NCBI GenBank assembly: GCA_009663005.1
Contig: CM018903.1
Coordinates: 16,462,842-16,472,841, forward strand
DNA length: 10,000 bases
Direction: 5' to 3'
Source of the DNA: Actinidia chinensis
Lineage: Eukaryota; Streptophyta; Magnoliopsida; Ericales; Actinidiaceae
A program made the translations under genes and the position numbers. Below the pieces are notes generated by a model. It made no database searches, had not been told where the DNA came from, and saw only the letters and a list, made by a program, of their open reading frames with translations. Below are positions 6,712-10,000 of this stretch, piece after piece; the first letter of the stretch is position 1, and every line of letters starts with the position of its first letter.

Positions 6712-7357
6712 CTCATCAATTTAATAGGAGGTGAACAGGATATTAGAGTTGCAGTATCCTGGGATAAAATTGGATATACAATTCTACAATCAACAGTGAA
6801 GTTTAACAAGTATTTGTGACTGCATCATGGAGAAGGTTTTTTCAAAAACAAGATAATATAATTCACTTAAGGATTACCAAATGTTTTTATCCTTGTATAC
6901 TCATTGTACACACACAAAAAAAAATGCAATTGCTCCTATTGAAAACTATAAAATTGGTTTAGATTTCCTTCAAGAAGTGAATATATAATTCTATTACCAA
7001 GACACAAACTGTCAAGGCTATGTAAGTCCAGATTCAAAAAAAAAAGAAAAACAAGAGAGAAAAGGTTGTTACAAAAGTATAATTACAAACTTACTAAAAC
7101 TCAAATAAACTATCAGTACTCAAACAATAAACAGAAAACTGAACAAATCATTAAAGCCAAGTAAAACAAAATAAGGACTGGTTCACTTTTGAAACCATTC
7201 TATGCATGAATATTTTCTTTACTTAAATCCAAATAGAAAATGCATTACCACGTCAATGTAAACTGTGATATAGGACTAAAAATCATCTTGTGTGCATGTT
7301 TATCCTTCAGAGAATATTGAAGTTGATAACAAAATAGTCTTTCTAATCCAACTATAC
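6712..7357. other. AT-rich stretch with no supported feature
   Basis: I checked both strands, especially the minus strand, for further exons of the Rab3GAP-like fragment, which should lie here if the gene continued. I see no open stretch that fits. The sequence resembles intron or intergenic DNA with short A runs and a CACACACA tract near 6909. Confidence 0.5.
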
Positions 7358-7620
7358 CAACAAATGTTTTGGGCCATCAGCCAACCATTGTCTACAAACC
7401 GCTTCTATTTCAGATATGAACCTACAAAAGACGTTTAGTATTATCAGATTATTCTGCTTATCTATGTTACAAGACTAAAAAAATAAAATTACATTAAATG
7501 GAAAGTGAAAAATGAGAAACAAAGTACGAAAAACAGGGCATGCGCACATAACACAATTAATGGTGGGTAGAAGGTACCTTCCGCATGAGGAGACGAGTTA
7601 AATCATCAAATCATTCAAAC
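7358..7620 (-). pseudogene. Decayed start of a Rab3GAP catalytic subunit-like gene, two exons
   Basis: The minus strand carries an exon at 7421-7358 between TTTTGTAG and GTATAG. It encodes FISEIEAVCRQWLADGPK plus HLL, which I recognise as the N-terminal segment of the plant Rab3 GTPase-activating protein catalytic subunit, a regulator of Rab GTPases in membrane traffic. Upstream, 7610-7578 resembles the preceding FDDFTLASSWE exon and ends with a GTACCT donor, leaving a 156-nt intron. This exon is two bases shorter than expected and has substitutions (FDDLTRLL), and a stop lies just before it. No later exons are found below 7358. It is a truncated gene fragment, or a captured one. The identification is from memory of the family. 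Confidence 0.6.
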
Positions 7621-7746
7621 TACACCAAGATTGAAAAGAAACCTCAAAGTAAATATTATCAAGTTATCTTGTACTTTATTGCAAGAATCTGAAAATAATA
7701 CAAGATGAAAATATTTCATACCTTCCCTTCTTCTGAACTCATTCTA

Positions 7747-7866
7747 CACTCTAATTCCATAGGTAGATTTCAATCCACCATCATGGTACTTGTATTTCAA
7801 TAATTGAGATACATCATATCGCTTCAAGTTTGAAACACTGTAAGGCCACTCTTTCTCCTTCAGTTC
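7747..7866 (-). pseudogene. Unidentified coding-like segment, 40 codons
   Basis: Open between TGA (7867-7869) and TAG (7744-7746), it contains EWPYSVSNLKRYDVSQLL followed by a KYKYHDGG motif. The mixed polar and aromatic composition looks like a real protein, unlike the Lys/Asn/Ile runs expected from random AT-rich DNA. There is no clear start or splice acceptor. After the stop the strand continues with ATGAGTTCAGAAGAAGGGAAG and a GTATGA donor-like site, which suggests an exon with a worn stop. I do not recognise the family. It lies upstream of the Rab3GAP-like exons on the same strand and could belong to the same transcript or a different captured gene. Confidence 0.4.
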
Positions 7867-7889
7867 TCATATATGGCTGTATGTGTCTA

Positions 7890-7967
7890 TGTGGGTGTAT
7901 GTAAGTGTCCATGTGAAGTTATAATTCTAGCAAACTGTGCCATCTGACCATCAATTTCCTCTAACAT
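7890..7967 (-). pseudogene. Unidentified coding-like segment, 26 codons
   Basis: From ATG at 7967 the minus strand reads M then LEEIDGQMAQFARIITSHG and ends in low-complexity HLHTPT before TAG (7887-7889). The first 20 residues look like a helical protein segment. The tail overlaps a GT-rich simple tract (7872-7916 on the plus strand), so real coding may end near the GHL. No family is recognised. Confidence 0.3.
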
Positions 7968-8053
7968 ATGGATTGAGCGCTATTGTTTTGCTACATTGCC
8001 ACTCAGATTTCAGGGCTAATTAATATGGCTTGTCTAGATTTTAAAATACATTA

Positions 8054-8137
8054 GTTGATATAGTTACTTTTAAGCCGTACCTCCTTTTCTACATCCTCTT
8101 TTTTGACATAACATTGCATTTTGTTGGATGATGCCAT
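8054..8137 (-). pseudogene. Unidentified coding-like segment, 28 codons
   Basis: From ATG at 8137 the minus strand reads MASSNKMQCYVKKEDVEKE and continues to TAA (8051-8053). A GTACGG donor-like site directly after the EKE part would end an exon there. MASS is a common plant protein start, and this lies upstream of the other minus-strand fragments, so it could be a first exon. The evidence is weak and no family is recognised. Confidence 0.3.
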
Positions 8138-8162
8138 AAAATATCTGAAGAAAAAGTCATTT

Positions 8163-9690
8163 AACACATATGAAGAACAAATCAGAATTGGTCGAATAAA
8201 GAGAATGTTTGAATTCTTCTTCGATTGTTAATTCAAAACCAGCGTATGAGAATTGAAAGCTACAAGTGTATAAGAGAAGAAAAAGGTCAATTAACATGCA
8301 CACGCTGACCCAAAAAATTATCCAGTCTTCATCGCAACTGTGAATAACACATATGAAGAACCAAATAAAAGTAATTAAACTTAGTTCAATATCACTGTAT
8401 GAGACTTGAACGCTAAAAGTGTATTAGAAAAGAGAAAGGTCAATTAATAGGCACACACTAACCAAAAGTTCTTCACAATCTTCATCACAATTACCATTGA
8501 AATGTGAATAAAACATACGAAGAAACAATTGAAATTAGAAACTCAACCATAATTGGTTGAACAAAGAGACAATATATCACCGTATGAGACTTGAAAACTG
8601 AAAAGATCAATTATTATGCACAAACTAACCAACAGTTATTCACAATCATCGTCGCAGTTGTTATTTAACAACTAATATAACATATGAAGAACCAACTAAA
8701 AGAAGAAACAAAACCCAGAATTGGCCAAAGAAAGAGAAAGTATGAATTGTGCTTCAACTGCAAAATCAAAATCAGTGTATGAAAATTGAAAGCTCAAAGT
8801 GTATCAGAAAAGAAAAAAGGTCAATTATCATGCGCACACACCAAAAAATCTTAGCAATCTTCATGGGGTTGCTCTTCAACTACGAATAACACATATGAAG
8901 ATCCAATTGAAAGTATTAAACCAACTCAAAATTGGTGAAATAAAGAGAATGTATGAATTATTCTATAAATTTAATTCAAAATCACCGCATGAAACTTGCA
9001 TGCTGAAAGTGTTTCAGGACAATTATCATGCACGCACACCAAAAAATTGTTAACTACAAATGACACATGAAGATCCAATTGAGAGTATTAATTGAACTCA
9101 AAATTGGTGGAAGAAAGATAGTGCATGAATTATTCTATAAATTTAATTCAAAATCACCATATGAGACTTGAATGCTGAGACAAAATAATTCTCAAAAAAT
9201 CTTTGCAATCTTCGTGGCGATTATTCAACTGGATAGATCCAATTGAAAGTATTAAAGGAACTCAGAACTGGTGGGAAAAAGAGAATGTATAAATTGTTCT
9301 ATAAATTTAATTCAAAATACCACATGAAACTTGAAAGTTGTATCATAGAAGAAAAAGGTCAATTGTCACGAACACATCAAAAAAATCTTCAAAATCTTCA
9401 TGGTGATTGTTCTTTAATTGCATTGAAAATAACGCATATGAAGATCCAATTGAAAGTATTAAACGAACTCAAAATTGATGGAACAAAGAGAATGTATGAA
9501 TTATTCTATAAATTTAATTCAAAATCACCATACGAGACTTGGATGCTGAAAGTGTATCATAGAAGAAAAAGGTCAATTCTCACGAACACAACAAAAAATC
9601 TTTGCAATCTTCACCACGATTGTTTTTTAATTGTCAATAACACATATGAAGATCCAATTGAAAGTCAGAATTGATCGAAGAAAGAGAATA
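8163..9690 (+). repeat. Degenerate tandem array, about nine units of 165-210 bp
   Basis: Units begin near 8163, 8344, 8507, 8676, 8885, 9060, 9233, 9429 and 9638 with AACACATATGAAGA(A/T)CCAA or close variants. Each continues with AAAATTGG, AAAGAGAATGTATGAATT, AATTCAAAATCA, TATGAGACTTGAA, a GTGTAT step, AAAAGGTCAATT, CACACACCAAAAAAT and CAATCTTCATC. Units from 8885 on are more alike and share CCAATTGAAAGTATTAAA. Length varies by indels and by loss of part of a unit around 9040-9060 and 9180-9235. The two open frames inside (8799-9053, 9243-9674) repeat the same peptide per unit and are by-products of the array. Confidence 0.85.
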
Positions 9691-9726
9691 TGAGAATCGG
9701 TAAGAATTGTTTGTTCACTGTTAATG

Positions 9727-10000
9727 TTGTAATATAAAAATGGGGCGAACAACCAATAGTCGAAATTGCTCTTGACTTCGGTACTGGACCTCGGCAGTGG
9801 CTCGGGCGACCTGTGCAGATTGAACAAACGTAATCGGTCGGGGTGAGGCCGCTCAAAACCCCTTTGGCGTGGCGATCAGACCAAGGCAAGCGCAATGAAA
9901 GCAATGTAAAGACGGAACTATAAGAGCGTATATGCATGGGGTAAGACGTACCTCATAATGGTGGGGGGAGCGGCCTTTATATAAACGGAGTAATGGGCCG
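9727..10000. mobile_element. Probable end of another LTR-type element, cut by the window edge
   Basis: Composition changes sharply from the AT-rich array to a GC-richer, mixed sequence starting TGTTGTAATAT. It contains CGGTCGGGGTGAGGCCGC and a TATA-like TTATATAAA near 9978-9986. TGTTG at the boundary would read CAACA on the minus strand, a typical LTR end. On the minus strand the TATA box followed by about 260 bases to CAACA fits promoter, R and U5. The plus orientation (U3 then TATA) is also possible. No primer site or purine tract is visible beside the boundary, so it may be a solo or truncated LTR. The 90- and 66-codon minus frames here show no domain. Confidence 0.4.

Noticed and set aside
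6582..6809. 75-codon minus frame rich in Phe and Gly
   Set aside because: It is only the translation of the A61-C28-A17 homopolymer block.
8799..9674. Two open frames of 84 and 143 codons with repeated YKFNSK peptides
   Set aside because: They follow the period of the tandem array and break wherever unit length changes, so the repetition is in the DNA and not evidence of a repeat protein.
8163..9690. Regularly spaced repeats considered as a CRISPR array
   Set aside because: Units are 165-210 bp and similar along their whole length, with no short constant repeats and unique spacers, in a plant-like context.

Overview
The window looks like AT-rich plant nuclear DNA, probably from a dicot. The support is an LTR retrotransposon with the initiator-Met tRNA primer site usual in plants, decayed Ty3/gypsy Gag, and two decayed exons resembling the plant Rab3GAP catalytic subunit with normal GT/AG borders. 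There are no bacterial-type operons, and I find no intact protein-coding gene, tRNA, rRNA or CRISPR array. The species cannot be told from sequence alone.

Positions 407-5551 are one retrotransposon complex flanked by a 5-bp direct repeat, AAAAG (402-406 and 5552-5556). It is best explained as two copies of the same short non-autonomous gypsy-type element in opposite orientations. Element 1 (minus strand) keeps its 3' LTR at 407-827 and part of its 5' LTR at 2173-2465. Element 2 (plus strand) starts with a full 5' LTR at 2466-2880, then a primer binding site, about 2.1 kb of mostly non-coding internal DNA with a gag remnant, a purine tract, and a truncated 3' LTR at 5009-5130. Element 2 apparently inserted into the 5' LTR of element 1. 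Afterwards the R/U5 half of element 2's 3' LTR flipped between inverted LTR arms, which gives the apparently complete minus-strand LTR at 5135-5551. A second small inversion lies inside element 1 (about 1986-2168).

Positions 1-401 and 5557-6378 are the original flanks of that insertion. They hold only weak, unrecognised coding-like stretches. A three-unit repeat of about 44 bp (6379-6510) and an odd A61-C28-A17 homopolymer block (6606-6711) follow.

Positions 7358-8137 carry minus-strand exon-like fragments. Two of them (7358-7421 and 7578-7610), separated by a 156-nt intron with canonical borders, resemble the start of the plant Rab3GAP catalytic subunit; a length change breaks the first. 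Three further short open segments upstream look coding but are unidentified.

Positions 8163-9690 are a degenerate tandem array of about nine units of 165-210 bp. It ends near a compositionally different segment (9727-10000) that looks like one end of another LTR element running out of the window.
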